Counted from the stretch's first letter, positions 27,182 through 36,951 are shown. The stretch: 64,000 nt of DNA from CAYMEV01 sp964389675 [NCBI: uncultured Candidatus Sumerlaeota bacterium] (GCA_964389675.1 CAYMEV010000006.1:1-64000); one strand, 5' to 3'. Made by a program: numbers and translations. Notes: generated by a model from the sequence alone, not told the origin.

Positions 27182-28135
27182 ATGAAATTATTTATACAAT
27201 TCGGAATACTAAGAAGAATGATCGGAATATTAATTGGAAGTCTGCTTTTCGGCATAGGATACAGCTGGTTCCTCATACCTTTCAAGATAGCTCCGGGAGG
27301 AGTAGGAGGCATAAGCGGAATACTCTTTCATATTTTCAACCTTCCACTTGGGCTTACAATGCTTGCTATAAATCTTCCTCTATGGCTGATAGGAATACTA
27401 TTCGTAAACAGGCAATTCGGATTGGGAACCTTCATCGGGTTTTTTACAAGCTCTATCATGACAGAAGCTCTCACTCCCGAGAGATTGTTCAACTGGAACA
27501 TTATGAGGGATATTATATTAAAATACAATATGGTAAATGGAGAGCTTAAAGCACCAAACGAATGGGCAATGACAGATAATGTATTTCTTGCTGCCATTGC
27601 AGGCTCAATATTGCTCGGTGCAGGTCTTGGCATAATATTCAGATCCAATGCCTCAACAGGGGGAACTGATATTCCTGTGGCCATACTGAAAAAATACCTG
27701 AACATATCAATTGGAAACGGTTATATAATAGTAGAGACGCTGATAATCTTTCTTATAGGCATAGTATTTGATGACCTGAACCTTATAATATGGGGTTATT
27801 TCTGCTTATTCCTTACTACCAGGTTCAGCAATATAATCACGGAAGGGCTCCCAAATCTTAAGGCGGCCATTATAATCTGCAATAATGAAGCAAATGTTGA
27901 GAGACTCAGGCGCAGAATCTATGAGGAAATGGGAAGGGGGGTCACATACCTCAAAGGATACGGTACATATGAAAAAAAGGACATGAATATCATTTTTGTA
28001 GTATTCAATATAAGGCAAAATGTAAAGCTGCTGCAGATTGTAAAGACAACAGACCCTGGCGTATTTATGGTAATTACCGATGTACATGATATAATGGGAT
28101 ATGGTTTTAAGAGCACAAAACTCCAGATCGAATAG
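27182..28135 (+). CDS. YitT family membrane protein (DUF161/DUF2179)
   Basis: 317-residue membrane protein. The N-terminal part has about five hydrophobic segments and the family's APGGVGGISGI and SNASTGGTDI motifs; the C-terminal cytoplasmic domain (about residues 225-310, with RGVTYLKGYGTY and KTTDPGVFMVITDVHDIMG) is DUF2179. The molecular function of YitT proteins is not settled; some are implicated in transport. It is monocistronic, divergent from the M16 operon and convergent with the CNNM genes (2-base gap). Confidence 0.85.
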   Translation: MKLFIQFGILRRMIGILIGSLLFGIGYSWFLIPFKIAPGGVGGISGILFHIFNLPLGLTMLAINLPLWLIGILFVNRQFGLGTFIGFFTSSIMTEALTPERLFNWNIMRDIILKYNMVNGELKAPNEWAMTDNVFLAAIAGSILLGAGLGIIFRSNASTGGTDIPVAILKKYLNISIGNGYIIVETLIIFLIGIVFDDLNLIIWGYFCLFLTTRFSNIITEGLPNLKAAIIICNNEANVERLRRRIYEEMGRGVTYLKGYGTYEKKDMNIIFVVFNIRQNVKLLQIVKTTDPGVFMVITDVHDIMGYGFKSTKLQIE

Positions 28136-28137
28136 TC

Positions 28138-29112
28138 TTACATATCTTTCATCTTTGTTATTGATCCGTTTATAATATCCCGAAGTGTTATGATACCTGT
28201 ATACATGCCGTTTTCTGTAACAACAGCCATGACAGAACTGCTGGACTGCATTATCTGCAGGGCATGCAGCTGGCTTTCATCCTCTCCAATAAAAATAGGG
28301 TCTGATAGATCCGCCACCAGCTCATCAAGAGAATGCCAGGATTTCTCATTCCACAGGATAGATAGAGTATTGAGTATCTTTATAACATGGTAGTCTTCTT
28401 CGGCATCAATTATCGGGTACCTTTTATATGGCTGGCTTTTAATCACATCAAGTATCTTTTCTTTCTTATCCCCTGAAAAGAAAGAAATCACATCCTTTTT
28501 ATCTATCATAAGCTCTTTTACCTTGCATTCCTTGAGCTGAAGAATCGAATAAAGCATATCCTTCTTGCTTTTGTCGATGAATTTCATTTCATAGACATGA
28601 TCGATAAAGCTTACCAGACTTTTCCTTCCATATATATTTACCATTGAGCTTTTCCTGATTCGGAATATCCTTCTGAATAATTCTGTAATAAGCTTCAGTA
28701 TAAGGCCAATTGGTGTGAATATAATATGGAATACATAGATGATCCCAGCAAATAAATATGTAAGAATATCAGGATAGGTCTGAAAGAGAAACTTGGGGTA
28801 GACTTCAGCAAATAAAAATACACATGCTGTCCCTATGATTGTTGAAAGAAAAACCCTGTAAGTCTCATTTACATTTCCGAGCGAATGCATAAGCAAGCCT
28901 GAAAAAAGGTAATTGAAAAGGTTTGTCCCGATGAGGATTGAGATAATTAGATGCTCCTTATGTTTCTTAAACCATTTCAGCAGTATCGCAGATCTTTGCT
29001 CCCGCTCAGCCTGAATATCGAGTTTTACTGGGTTTATAACATAAAATCCAACCTCAAAGCCTGCAAACATTGCAATTGAGAACAAAAACAAAATTAGCAA
29101 TAATATGTTCAC
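28138..29112 (-). CDS. CNNM/DUF21 membrane protein with CBS domains, short form
   Basis: 324-residue protein with an N-terminal DUF21 membrane domain (three to four segments, residues 1-140) followed by a CBS pair. It lacks the C-terminal CorC_HlyC domain found in its neighbour, so it is the short form. CNNM/CorC proteins are linked to magnesium or other divalent cation export and sensing. The start is a GTG overlapping the neighbour's TGA (GTGA), which implies translational coupling and perhaps a heterodimer. The DUF21 sequence is divergent. Confidence 0.8.
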   Translation of the reverse strand: MNILLLILFLFSIAMFAGFEVGFYVINPVKLDIQAEREQRSAILLKWFKKHKEHLIISILIGTNLFNYLFSGLLMHSLGNVNETYRVFLSTIIGTACVFLFAEVYPKFLFQTYPDILTYLFAGIIYVFHIIFTPIGLILKLITELFRRIFRIRKSSMVNIYGRKSLVSFIDHVYEMKFIDKSKKDMLYSILQLKECKVKELMIDKKDVISFFSGDKKEKILDVIKSQPYKRYPIIDAEEDYHVIKILNTLSILWNEKSWHSLDELVADLSDPIFIGEDESQLHALQIMQSSSSVMAVVTENGMYTGIITLRDIINGSITKMKDM

Positions 29113-30332
29113 TGCAGCTCCACCATAATCCTTTGGATACGAATTTTGCTGACCTCCAGTATGGTAAACCTTATTTTGCTGATTACAATATCATCACCTT
29201 TCCTGGGAATGCATCCCGATACCATCTCCAGGTATCCGGCGAGAGTATCAACATCATCACTGTCCGGAAGCCTGGGGAAATGCATATTCCAGAACCTGAT
29301 GCTGATATCCCCGCTGACAGAAAATTTAGTATCTGAAATTTCCAGTATTGGACTGGCTTTGGTAATGAATTCATCATCAATATCACCTATTATTGCCTCA
29401 ATTATATCCTCATTAGTAATAATACCCTGAAAGCCGCCATATTCATCAACTACGGCTGCAATCTTCAGGCCATATCTGGAAAAAATTGAATAGGCCTTTC
29501 TCAGCTGAGTCAGTTCAGGAATATATAAAAACCTTCTTATCTTCGAGGGAAGGTCAAAATCCTCTGAAAAATAAAGCTCTTTTGCACTCACATAGCCCAG
29601 AGTATTCTCTATGTCATTGTCATATACAACAATATTGGAGTGCCTTCCCTCTCTAAAAAGCTTTATAAAGCCTTCCTTCTTAACATTTACATCGCATGCA
29701 GCAACTTTCATCCTTGGTGTCATAAAGCTTTTTACCTTCAGCTGGTCAAAATCTACCCCTCCAAACAGCATGAATTTTTCTTTAAGATTTATATGCCCAT
29801 CCTTGTGAGTAAAATTCAGAATATAATTCAGCTCATCACCGATTACCTGATCCCTTCCCTTTAGCAGCCAGTCGGTCAGGTACCTTGTCTTTAACAGCAG
29901 GTACCTTATAATTATATTGACAGGGTAAAGTATATGAAAAAACCAGACCAGTATCCATGAGCTGAACTTTGCCATTTTATATGGTATATTAATTGCGATT
30001 GTTTTTGGAAGTATCTCCCCGAAAATGAGAAGCACGATGAAGTATGTCATGACTGCCAGTGTTCCCTTCAGAGTACTCTCTTCACTTAGCCTGAACACAA
30101 TTTCAGAAGTAAAGCTGAAATAAAAAATATTAACTATAAGGTTTCCAATTAGAATAGTAGATAAAAGCCTCTCCTTTTCAGAAAGAAGGAGCAGGATATA
30201 TTTTTTGCTTTTTCCTTTTGTTTTTATGTTCCTCAGCCTGTTTATATTAATTGTGAAATAGGCAGATTCTGATGCACTGAACAGCCCGGAGAAAAAAAGC
30301 AGCAATAGGATTATAAGAACCATTTTAATCAT
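29109..30332 (-). CDS. CNNM/HlyC-CorC family protein (DUF21-CBS-CorC)
   Basis: 407-residue member with all three family modules: DUF21 membrane domain (SASESAYFTIN, then FGEILPKTIA), a CBS pair (FMTPRMKVAACDV; VVDEYGGFQGIITNEDI) and a C-terminal CorC_HlyC FAD-like fold ending near residue 405. Related proteins export or sense Mg2+ or Co2+. It overlaps both the sigma-54 activator upstream (ATGA) and the short CNNM homologue downstream. The pairing of a full and a short form is as seen in several bacteria; the ion is not evident. Confidence 0.88.
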   Translation of the reverse strand: MIKMVLIILLLLFFSGLFSASESAYFTININRLRNIKTKGKSKKYILLLLSEKERLLSTILIGNLIVNIFYFSFTSEIVFRLSEESTLKGTLAVMTYFIVLLIFGEILPKTIAINIPYKMAKFSSWILVWFFHILYPVNIIIRYLLLKTRYLTDWLLKGRDQVIGDELNYILNFTHKDGHINLKEKFMLFGGVDFDQLKVKSFMTPRMKVAACDVNVKKEGFIKLFREGRHSNIVVYDNDIENTLGYVSAKELYFSEDFDLPSKIRRFLYIPELTQLRKAYSIFSRYGLKIAAVVDEYGGFQGIITNEDIIEAIIGDIDDEFITKASPILEISDTKFSVSGDISIRFWNMHFPRLPDSDDVDTLAGYLEMVSGCIPRKGDDIVISKIRFTILEVSKIRIQRIMVELQ

Positions 30333-32764
30333 GCATTTGGGCTTCTTTTTATGACTTTATGGACCCATTGCCTCGATATACCGAGTTCTCTGGCTGTTTT
30401 TGAGATATTTTTATTATATATCTTCCATGCTTCGATAATTTCATTTTCTTCCGGCTTTTTAAAATTGGCGGACGATGATGAAGGAAAGGGACTTCTATCT
30501 CTTTTCACACCACATGTAAGCTTTTTGGAAATATATTCTTTTTTCACATATGATTCTGTTCCAAGCTGTGCAAAGATCCTGATAATTTCATTTTCAAGCT
30601 CTCTGATATTGCCAGGCCAATCGTAATTTTGAAATACAGCAAGTATTTCATCTGCATTTTTCAGACTTCTGCTGCCGAACTCATTCCTGTATTTATCAAT
30701 AAAATGGTAAAAAAGAGGTTTTATATCGCCTTTTCTCTCCCTGAGAGGCTTAATATACAGGGAAAGAACATTTAATCTCTGGAACAGGTCATTTCTAAAA
30801 TTTCTCTTCTCTATTTCTTCTTCAATATTTACATTTGTTGCTGCTATAATCCTTACATCAAGCTTTTTATTCTCTTTATCCCCAAGTGCGAGGACTTCTC
30901 CTTCCTGAAGAAACCTCAGCATTTTTGCCTGAAGCCCATATGGCAGGTCCCCGATTTCATCCAGGAACAAAGTACCATGGTCAGCACTCTCAATAAGGCC
31001 CTTTTTATCAAAAGAAGCCCCCGAAAAAGCCCCTTTTTTATAGCCGAAAAGTTCGCTTTCAAACAAATTCTCAGGTATGGCGCTGCAGTTAATGGATATA
31101 TACCTGCCTTTCCTATGGGACAGGGAATGAATCGCTCTGGCAACAAGTTCCTTACCAGTCCCGCTCTCGCCAGTTATTAATACTGGAAAAGAGAATTTTG
31201 AAAATTTAACCATTTTCCTCTTGATTTCCTGGATTTCATCTGAATTCCCTATTAACGCCCTTAGTTCTTCATATTCAAGAATATCATCATGATCATCAGG
31301 CAGAGCTTCATATTTTATGGATTCTTCCTTTTCATCATTATTGCCACCTGAGATAGCCATTATCTGTTCAGGTGCAAAGGTCTCTCCCAGATAGCTGACT
31401 AGTGCTGATTTCTCAAATTTGCTCCTGCTGTCAGTAAAATCCCTGAATTTTTTATTTAATGAAATACTGCTGTTAAGCAAATAATACTGGATATCTATAA
31501 CCAGTCCCTTGAGGATATTTGAGTGGTCTGATCTATTCAAAAGGTTTTTTAAGGAAGCCAGAAGGCGTCCATGGCTGAACTTTATATTAGCGTCCATTAT
31601 CTCGCAGACATCCCTGTATGCCTGATATATACCGTAATGAGGAACCGAATCTGCACCTGAATCCATATAACATTCAAGTGCAACAGGCATATCATAAGCC
31701 CTGAAAAAACCACTTGCCATCTTATGAAAACATAAAACAGGCTTAAAATCATCAGGAACATAAAAAGGGATTTTTAGAGAATCACCTGACAGATATCCTT
31801 CAGCAAAGCATATGTCATGGAATATGCCTGTGTAAGGATAATTATCATGCAATTCAGAAGGGTCTCTGCCATTTGCCACCAACAGCATGGACAGCTTATG
31901 AATATAAGTATAAAGGCTGTTTTTAGAAAGGCTATCAAGCAATTTTAACGCCTTTTTAATATCAAAGCGGAATCCGTTTATATAGTCGAACATAAACCTG
32001 TAATATTCACATGCTGAACCAATTGCTTCAGAGTGTTCTATCCTGTCATGAAGATCATCCAATGGACCGAATATCCTTGTTAAATCACCTCTCATACATT
32101 CATAGAAAAAATACTGGTCATATATCTGGAAATAATTAATCAGATCATTCTCACTCAGGCACTCATTTAATGCTCTTGAAAGACAGAGAAATGATCTGTC
32201 ATACCTTTGAATGCTCTTATTTATATGAGCCAGGATAGACAATTTTATTATTCTGTTGCTGTAGTGCACATCAGCTTTTTCTTCCTTTTCGGAGAGATCA
32301 CCAATCTTGATTGGAAGATTGGGATAGAAAAACAGGATGAAGGAATAAATATATAATCTCATTCTTTCACTGTACTGCTTTCCATATTTAAACACATATT
32401 CCTCAATTGACCTTTCAACTAGATCAACTTCGCCTTTATACGCAAGAAGGAGCATTTTTGAACCAAAGATAAATACCTCGTACATCTGGTTCCAGCTTGA
32501 TTTATTCTCAATAAGGCCCAGCAGATCAGAAATCCTGTCATAATCCCTCGTATATATGGATTCTTTCAGATCAATCAGCAACAGGTTCTTATTGCTGATG
32601 GAGGGAATTTTTAAGAAGAGATCCCTTTTTACAAGGAGCTGATTCTGTATATACAATAAAGTGAATTCATCCCCATGAACATCATCAGCTCTTTTATTCA
32701 TAATCTTGATTAACTGCTTGTAAAATGAGACTATATGATAGTCAATAAGAGCAATGCCCTGCAT
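30329..32764 (-). CDS. sigma-54-dependent transcriptional activator with a long helical N-terminal domain
   Basis: 811-residue bacterial enhancer-binding protein. The AAA+ domain has Walker A GESGTGKE (532-539), the sigma-54 contact loop GAFSGA (578-583; Thr to Ser in the usual GAFTGA) and Walker B FLDEIGD (Asp602, Glu603). A Fis-type helix-turn-helix occupies the last 36 residues. The first 490 or so residues are helical and TPR-like, with no receiver, GAF or PAS domain recognisable, so the input signal is unknown and probably protein-protein or small-molecule mediated. It is first in an operon with two CNNM proteins. A sigma-54 promoter with an upstream palindrome lies at comEA in this window, a possible but unproven target. 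Confidence 0.9.
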   Translation of the reverse strand: MQGIALIDYHIVSFYKQLIKIMNKRADDVHGDEFTLLYIQNQLLVKRDLFLKIPSISNKNLLLIDLKESIYTRDYDRISDLLGLIENKSSWNQMYEVFIFGSKMLLLAYKGEVDLVERSIEEYVFKYGKQYSERMRLYIYSFILFFYPNLPIKIGDLSEKEEKADVHYSNRIIKLSILAHINKSIQRYDRSFLCLSRALNECLSENDLINYFQIYDQYFFYECMRGDLTRIFGPLDDLHDRIEHSEAIGSACEYYRFMFDYINGFRFDIKKALKLLDSLSKNSLYTYIHKLSMLLVANGRDPSELHDNYPYTGIFHDICFAEGYLSGDSLKIPFYVPDDFKPVLCFHKMASGFFRAYDMPVALECYMDSGADSVPHYGIYQAYRDVCEIMDANIKFSHGRLLASLKNLLNRSDHSNILKGLVIDIQYYLLNSSISLNKKFRDFTDSRSKFEKSALVSYLGETFAPEQIMAISGGNNDEKEESIKYEALPDDHDDILEYEELRALIGNSDEIQEIKRKMVKFSKFSFPVLITGESGTGKELVARAIHSLSHRKGRYISINCSAIPENLFESELFGYKKGAFSGASFDKKGLIESADHGTLFLDEIGDLPYGLQAKMLRFLQEGEVLALGDKENKKLDVRIIAATNVNIEEEIEKRNFRNDLFQRLNVLSLYIKPLRERKGDIKPLFYHFIDKYRNEFGSRSLKNADEILAVFQNYDWPGNIRELENEIIRIFAQLGTESYVKKEYISKKLTCGVKRDRSPFPSSSSANFKKPEENEIIEAWKIYNKNISKTARELGISRQWVHKVIKRSPNA

Positions 32765-32930
32765 GTTACCCTGATTTAATAGAATTTTTTTAATTATTAT
32801 ATTCTAAAAGTATTAAAAAACAAGGCTTTTTGGACTATGTAATATGAAATGCTCATATAAAGAGAGGCATCGGATCAATTGGCTAAAATTTCTGGATCAA
32901 TTATAATGGGTAAATTACAGGCAAAACTGT

Positions 32931-33518
32931 CTAACTGCTTTTCTTAAGCTCATTAATAACCAGTTTGGCAACTCTCTTAAGGCTGTCAAAGACACCCTTA
33001 CCTACAGTGGCGACAGCTTCAACATAATCCCAGTTATGTCTGTTTATGGCTTTGTTAAGAACAGTTATTGGAACAATGTTCTCAAGATCTCTTTTATTAT
33101 ATTGCAGTATCAGGGGAACCTTTGTTATGGTATAACCATGCTCTTTCAGATTCAATGTCAAATTGTTCATGCTTTCAATATTTGCATCGAATCTCTCTTC
33201 CTGTGAATCTGCAACAAAAATAATGCCATCGACTCCCTTTAGTATTAATTTCCTCGATGCATCATAAAAAACCTGCCCTGGAACTGTATAAAGGTGGAAC
33301 CTTGTCCTGAAGCCCTTTATATAGCCAAGCTCAAGGGGCAAAAAATCAAAGAAGAGGGTCCTGTCAGTCTCTGTTGCAAGGGATATCATCTTGCCCTTCC
33401 TGGGAGATTCGGTCTTTTCATAAATAAAGTTTAGATTGGTTGTCTTTCCGCAAAGCCCTGGGCCGTAGTATACAATCTTGCAGTTAATTTCACGTGAAGA
33501 GTAGTTAATAAATGACAT
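32931..33518 (-). CDS. MglA-like small Ras-family GTPase
   Basis: 195-residue GTPase of the MglA group. The P-loop GPGLCGKTT, the switch region with TVPGQ in place of the usual DxxGQ, and the QYNKRD base-recognition motif identify it. MglA proteins set cell polarity and control gliding or twitching motility, usually with a Roadblock-domain GAP. Here the Roadblock gene lies nine bases upstream, so the pair should form an MglA-MglB switch. Its output in this organism is unknown. Confidence 0.9.
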   Translation of the reverse strand: MSFINYSSREINCKIVYYGPGLCGKTTNLNFIYEKTESPRKGKMISLATETDRTLFFDFLPLELGYIKGFRTRFHLYTVPGQVFYDASRKLILKGVDGIIFVADSQEERFDANIESMNNLTLNLKEHGYTITKVPLILQYNKRDLENIVPITVLNKAINRHNWDYVEAVATVGKGVFDSLKRVAKLVINELKKSS

Positions 33519-33527
33519 CAGATTCCC

Positions 33528-34025
33528 CTATTCTGAAAACAGATTGTCAATATCATCATCTGTAATTTCAGCAAATGGCGAACTGATAGTGTCCATCATT
33601 CCTGCATTGTTATGGACTTTCTGTTCTATCCTGTTAAATATCCTGATCAGTTCATCACTTGCCTGCTTCACCCTAAGCCTTACAAGCCCTAAAGCACTCT
33701 TATCATTGAATATAACGACAAGAATCACTCTTTGTCCTACAATGGATATATGGATGTGGTCATTCTCACCCTCATGGAACAATATCGAAAACTCCTTTTC
33801 TCCAATAAGCTTGGCAAGACCTCCGGTAGCTGCTATATTTCCCGCTGTGAGAGAGGCAAGGGACGTAGTATCAAGTTCTTCTGTGTTACCATGGGCTGCA
33901 ATTAATTGACCATTTTTATCAACTAAAAAAACTACTTTTGCATTACACAAATTATAGAGTTTCTCGATAGCCTTATTAATTTCTGCAAATTCCTCTTCAT
34001 ATAAAATTAGATCTGCAAAAGCCAT
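33528..34025 (-). CDS. Roadblock/LC7 domain protein (MglB-like)
   Basis: 165-residue Roadblock/LC7 protein. The VVFLVDKNGQLIAAHG and TAGNIAATGGLAKLIGE segments are the family core, and a C-terminal tail of about 40 residues follows, close in size to MglB. Such proteins stimulate GTP hydrolysis by MglA-type GTPases; the adjacent mglA-like gene makes that the best reading. First gene of the pair, starting ATG with a promoter region of about 130 AT-rich bases upstream. Confidence 0.88.
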   Translation of the reverse strand: MAFADLILYEEEFAEINKAIEKLYNLCNAKVVFLVDKNGQLIAAHGNTEELDTTSLASLTAGNIAATGGLAKLIGEKEFSILFHEGENDHIHISIVGQRVILVVIFNDKSALGLVRLRVKQASDELIRIFNRIEQKVHNNAGMMDTISSPFAEITDDDIDNLFSE

Positions 34026-34156
34026 ACAGGTTCTCCTTCGGTTATTGGATCATTACTTTGATGCATTTTAAATCCAATCAAAATATTTAATTCATAAGTC
34101 ATAAACAATAATATTATATCATAATTTATTAATAATATTAAGTAAAGATAAAATTA

Positions 34157-34750
34157 TTAAAACATAGTTCTTCTGTCTTTTAAAGCATTTTTTAATGTAT
34201 TTGAATCTATATACTCTATTATTGAGCCTATTGGAAGCCCGGTAGCCAATCTTGTGACATTTATATCATATTTTGAAATAATCCTTCCGATATAAAAAGC
34301 TGTACTTTCACCTTCATAATCAGAATTCAATGCAAGAATAACTTCTTTAATACCCTTATCAAGCCTTGATAAAAGCTGTTTCAGCTTAATGTCATCAGGG
34401 CCTATCCCCTGTATAGGAGAAATAACACCGTTAAGACAATGGTAAAGCCCTCTGTATTCACCTGAATCCTCAATCTTGATTATATCCTGAGGCTTGGATA
34501 CAACACATATAACAGAACCGTCCCTTGTTTCATCCAAGCAGATATCACAGAGCTCCCCGACTGAATAATTAAAGCATTTTTTACAGAAGCCTATCCTGTC
34601 CCTTAATTTCTGTAGTGCTTCAGAAAACTCTGTTATGTATTCCTTATCCTTTTCAAGAAAAAAGTAAATCATCCTCTGTGCGGTCCTGTCTCCAACACCG
34701 GGAATCATTTTTAAATAATGTTTTAGATTGTCAAGTGTCTCTTTCAGCAA
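34157..34750 (-). CDS. recR: recombination protein RecR
   Basis: 197-residue protein that works with RecF and RecO to load RecA at gaps. The helix-hairpin-helix (MIPGVGDRTAQRM), the four-cysteine zinc finger (CKKC and CDIC), and the Toprim domain (VICVVSKPQDI) are in order. The start appears to be TTG at 34750, three bases after the ybaB stop; no ATG gives the right N-terminal length. The order dnaX-ybaB-recR is conserved widely, including in Bacillus. Confidence 0.95.
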   Translation of the reverse strand: MLKETLDNLKHYLKMIPGVGDRTAQRMIYFFLEKDKEYITEFSEALQKLRDRIGFCKKCFNYSVGELCDICLDETRDGSVICVVSKPQDIIKIEDSGEYRGLYHCLNGVISPIQGIGPDDIKLKQLLSRLDKGIKEVILALNSDYEGESTAFYIGRIISKYDINVTRLATGLPIGSIIEYIDSNTLKNALKDRRTMF

Positions 34751-34753
34751 TTT

Positions 34754-35074
34754 TTATAATCCAAATTCAGACAGGTTTATTCCCAGGGATTCTGTCATTT
34801 TGGACAATCCCTGAGTCATTTCATCAGAAACCTTTTTGAGTGCTTCATTAACTGCAGCAATAATGAGATCCTGCAGCATCTCTACATCATCCTCATCTAC
34901 TATCTCCTTCTCAATCTCAAGAGATATTATCTCATATTTTCCATTTACAACAGCCTTTACCATACCGCCTCCTGACTGGGCTGAATAGGTTTTCTCACTG
35001 GCTTCTTCCTGCATTTTGGACATCTCTTTCTGCATCTTTTGGGCATTTTTAAGCATTTTACCAAAATTTTTCAT
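34754..35074 (-). CDS. YbaB/EbfC nucleoid-associated protein
   Basis: 106-residue DNA-binding protein of the YbaB/EbfC family, a small dimer that binds and organises DNA. The methionine/lysine-rich N-terminal helix (MLKNAQKMQKEMSKMQEE), the VKAVVNGKYEIISLEI core and the AAVNEALKKV helix are typical. It sits between dnaX and recR, its usual position, with spacing of 13 and 3 bases respectively. Confidence 0.93.
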   Translation of the reverse strand: MKNFGKMLKNAQKMQKEMSKMQEEASEKTYSAQSGGGMVKAVVNGKYEIISLEIEKEIVDEDDVEMLQDLIIAAVNEALKKVSDEMTQGLSKMTESLGINLSEFGL

Positions 35075-35087
35075 ATTTGCTTCCTCC

Positions 35088-36659
35088 CTATTCTATTTTT
35101 TCTATATCCGCTTTAAATGTTTCGAGCAGGGACCTAATTTTAGGGTCTTTCTTAATCAGATCCGGATGTTTCTTTGCCGAATCATTCTCTTTCTGCCTTG
35201 GTGCAGATTTTCCAAAGCTTATCTTAAAAGATTTTTTAAACTCATCTGATAGAATATCTTCAAAAAGCCTTACACTTTCCTGCTTCTTTAAAATCTCCAG
35301 AGAATTACCATTTTCACTGGGCATAAACATTATCTCGCTATCCCTGATATCATATTCAATATTGGATATAAGTGAATGAAACAGCGGATCCCTTTCCTCA
35401 AGTATTTTTAGGGCATTATTCAGCAGTTTCGCATCATCCTTGCTCTTAACAGGATTTTTAGTTATCCCTTCTGTTGAAGAAGTATGGCTTTCACCCCTGT
35501 TATGGCTTTTTGCCTTTTGACTTTCACCTGCTTCTGGATCTGGAATGCCTTTCACCGCCTCCAGATTACCGATATCATTGAGCATGGCCCTTATGTGCTG
35601 GATATCCTTAAGCCTGCCTTTGCAGATCAGGTGAAGGATTGTTGTCTCAAGGAGAACGCCTTTGTAGGACGTTTTTAACAGGTTTTCCTCAATATTCAGA
35701 AGTATTTTTATATCAAACAGAAGGTCATTAAGCGATAAACCTGGTTCAGTGTCCGGGGTTAATGCCTTCTGCCGGATTAAATTACTGTAATGATCAATCA
35801 GCATTTCATATAAAAGTATATAGTTTGTTGATTCCTGTTTCAATGATACGAATATATCAATGATCCCTGCGCAGTCATTATTGTAGATTGCTTTGAAAAT
35901 ATCAGATATAACCCCTGCATCAAAAATTCCAAGGATATCTTTAATCTCCTCACTGGGCACAAAACCACTGGTAGAAGACAAAACCTTCTCGAGGATGCTC
36001 TCTGCATCCCTCATGGACCCTTTTGCAAAATTTATAATATAGCTTAAGCCCTCTTCATCAATCTTCCTTGACTCTGTGGAGATAATCTGCCCCAGCCTTT
36101 TCTCCATATCTCCATGCGTAATCTCCTTAAAATAATGTACCTGGCACCTTGATTTTATTGTCACAGGGATCCGGTCAGGTTCTGTTGTAGCCATCAGGAA
36201 AACAACATGTGAGGGAGGCTCTTCAAGTATTTTCAAAAGAGCATTAAAGGCTTCTCTGGTAAGCATGTGGACTTCATCAATGATATATACCTTATATCTT
36301 GCCTGAACAGGTGAGTAAAGCGCATTTTCTCTTAATATCCGCACTTCATTAATGCCGCGGTTGGAAGCGCCATCAATCTCGATAACATCAACCAGGGACT
36401 GCATATTAATCAGGGTGCAGATATCGCATTTATTGCAGGGCTCAGAATCTTCCTGAAGATTCAGGCAATTAATCGCTTTGGAAAATATCCTGGCAGTTGT
36501 AGTTTTGCCAAGCCCTCTCTGTCCTGCAAATATTACAGACTGGGGTATCTTATTTTCCTTTATCTGGTTTTTAAGTATATTTGTTATATGGTCCTGGCCT
36601 ACAACCTCTGAGAATCTTTTAGGCCGAAATCTTCTTGCTATTACTATATGTTTTTCCAT
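35088..36659 (-). CDS. dnaX: DNA polymerase III subunit gamma/tau
   Basis: Clamp-loader ATPase of the replisome. Starting from the ATG at 36659 it has 523 residues: the RRFRPKRFSEVVGQ start, Walker A GQRGLGKTT, four zinc-finger cysteines (CLNLQ...CNKCDIC), Walker B IDEVHML and the SRC sensor region, then clamp-loader domains II-III and a charged linker with a C-terminal tau-like tail. An upstream in-frame ATG (36707) would extend into the SRP RNA gene, so I reject it. The SRP RNA 3' end is only about 20 bases before the start, with no terminator between. Confidence 0.95.
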   Translation of the reverse strand: MEKHIVIARRFRPKRFSEVVGQDHITNILKNQIKENKIPQSVIFAGQRGLGKTTTARIFSKAINCLNLQEDSEPCNKCDICTLINMQSLVDVIEIDGASNRGINEVRILRENALYSPVQARYKVYIIDEVHMLTREAFNALLKILEEPPSHVVFLMATTEPDRIPVTIKSRCQVHYFKEITHGDMEKRLGQIISTESRKIDEEGLSYIINFAKGSMRDAESILEKVLSSTSGFVPSEEIKDILGIFDAGVISDIFKAIYNNDCAGIIDIFVSLKQESTNYILLYEMLIDHYSNLIRQKALTPDTEPGLSLNDLLFDIKILLNIEENLLKTSYKGVLLETTILHLICKGRLKDIQHIRAMLNDIGNLEAVKGIPDPEAGESQKAKSHNRGESHTSSTEGITKNPVKSKDDAKLLNNALKILEERDPLFHSLISNIEYDIRDSEIMFMPSENGNSLEILKKQESVRLFEDILSDEFKKSFKISFGKSAPRQKENDSAKKHPDLIKKDPKIRSLLETFKADIEKIE

Positions 36660-36679
36660 AATGCTAAATCCAAAATTTA

Positions 36680-36948
36680 GGCTGTGCATCCTGAAATCGA
36701 GAAGCAAACCCTAAGATGCACACAGGCCGGACTCAGCTCAGGAACCCCTACGGCACATTGAAGATCCCTCTTACCGTTGCTACCTCCCGGTCCTGGCGGG
36801 ATTCGAAGGTTCCAATTGCGTAGGACCAAAGCCTCAACATACAACCTGCATGCAGAGCTTAAAACCTGCAGCCCTTTCTCAGGCATTCGGTCTCGCATAT
36901 AGCGGATTTCGAGTACAGGGCACCGCTAGCTCCCCACCTAGCACAGCC
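36680..36948 (-). ncRNA. ffs: signal recognition particle RNA, long form with Alu domain
   Basis: On the minus strand the 5' part reads GGCTGTGCTAGGTGGGGAGC, then GCGGTGCCCTGTA, closely matching the 5' Alu region of Bacillus scRNA. The S-domain core CCAGGACCGGGAGGTAGCA carries the FfH-binding loop with a GGGA (GNRA) tetraloop, and AATGTGCCGTAGGGGTTCC is the matching 3' side. The ends pair (GGCTGTGC with GCACAGCC), giving about 269 bases. It lies directly upstream of dnaX, as scr does in Bacillus, and three bases after tRNA-Ser. Open frames drawn across this stretch are not genes. Confidence 0.93.
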
Positions 36949-36951
36949 AGA

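Noticed and set aside
36660-36707. Upstream ATG extension of dnaX by 16 residues
   Set aside because: It runs into the SRP RNA 3' end, and the conserved protein start begins at the later ATG.
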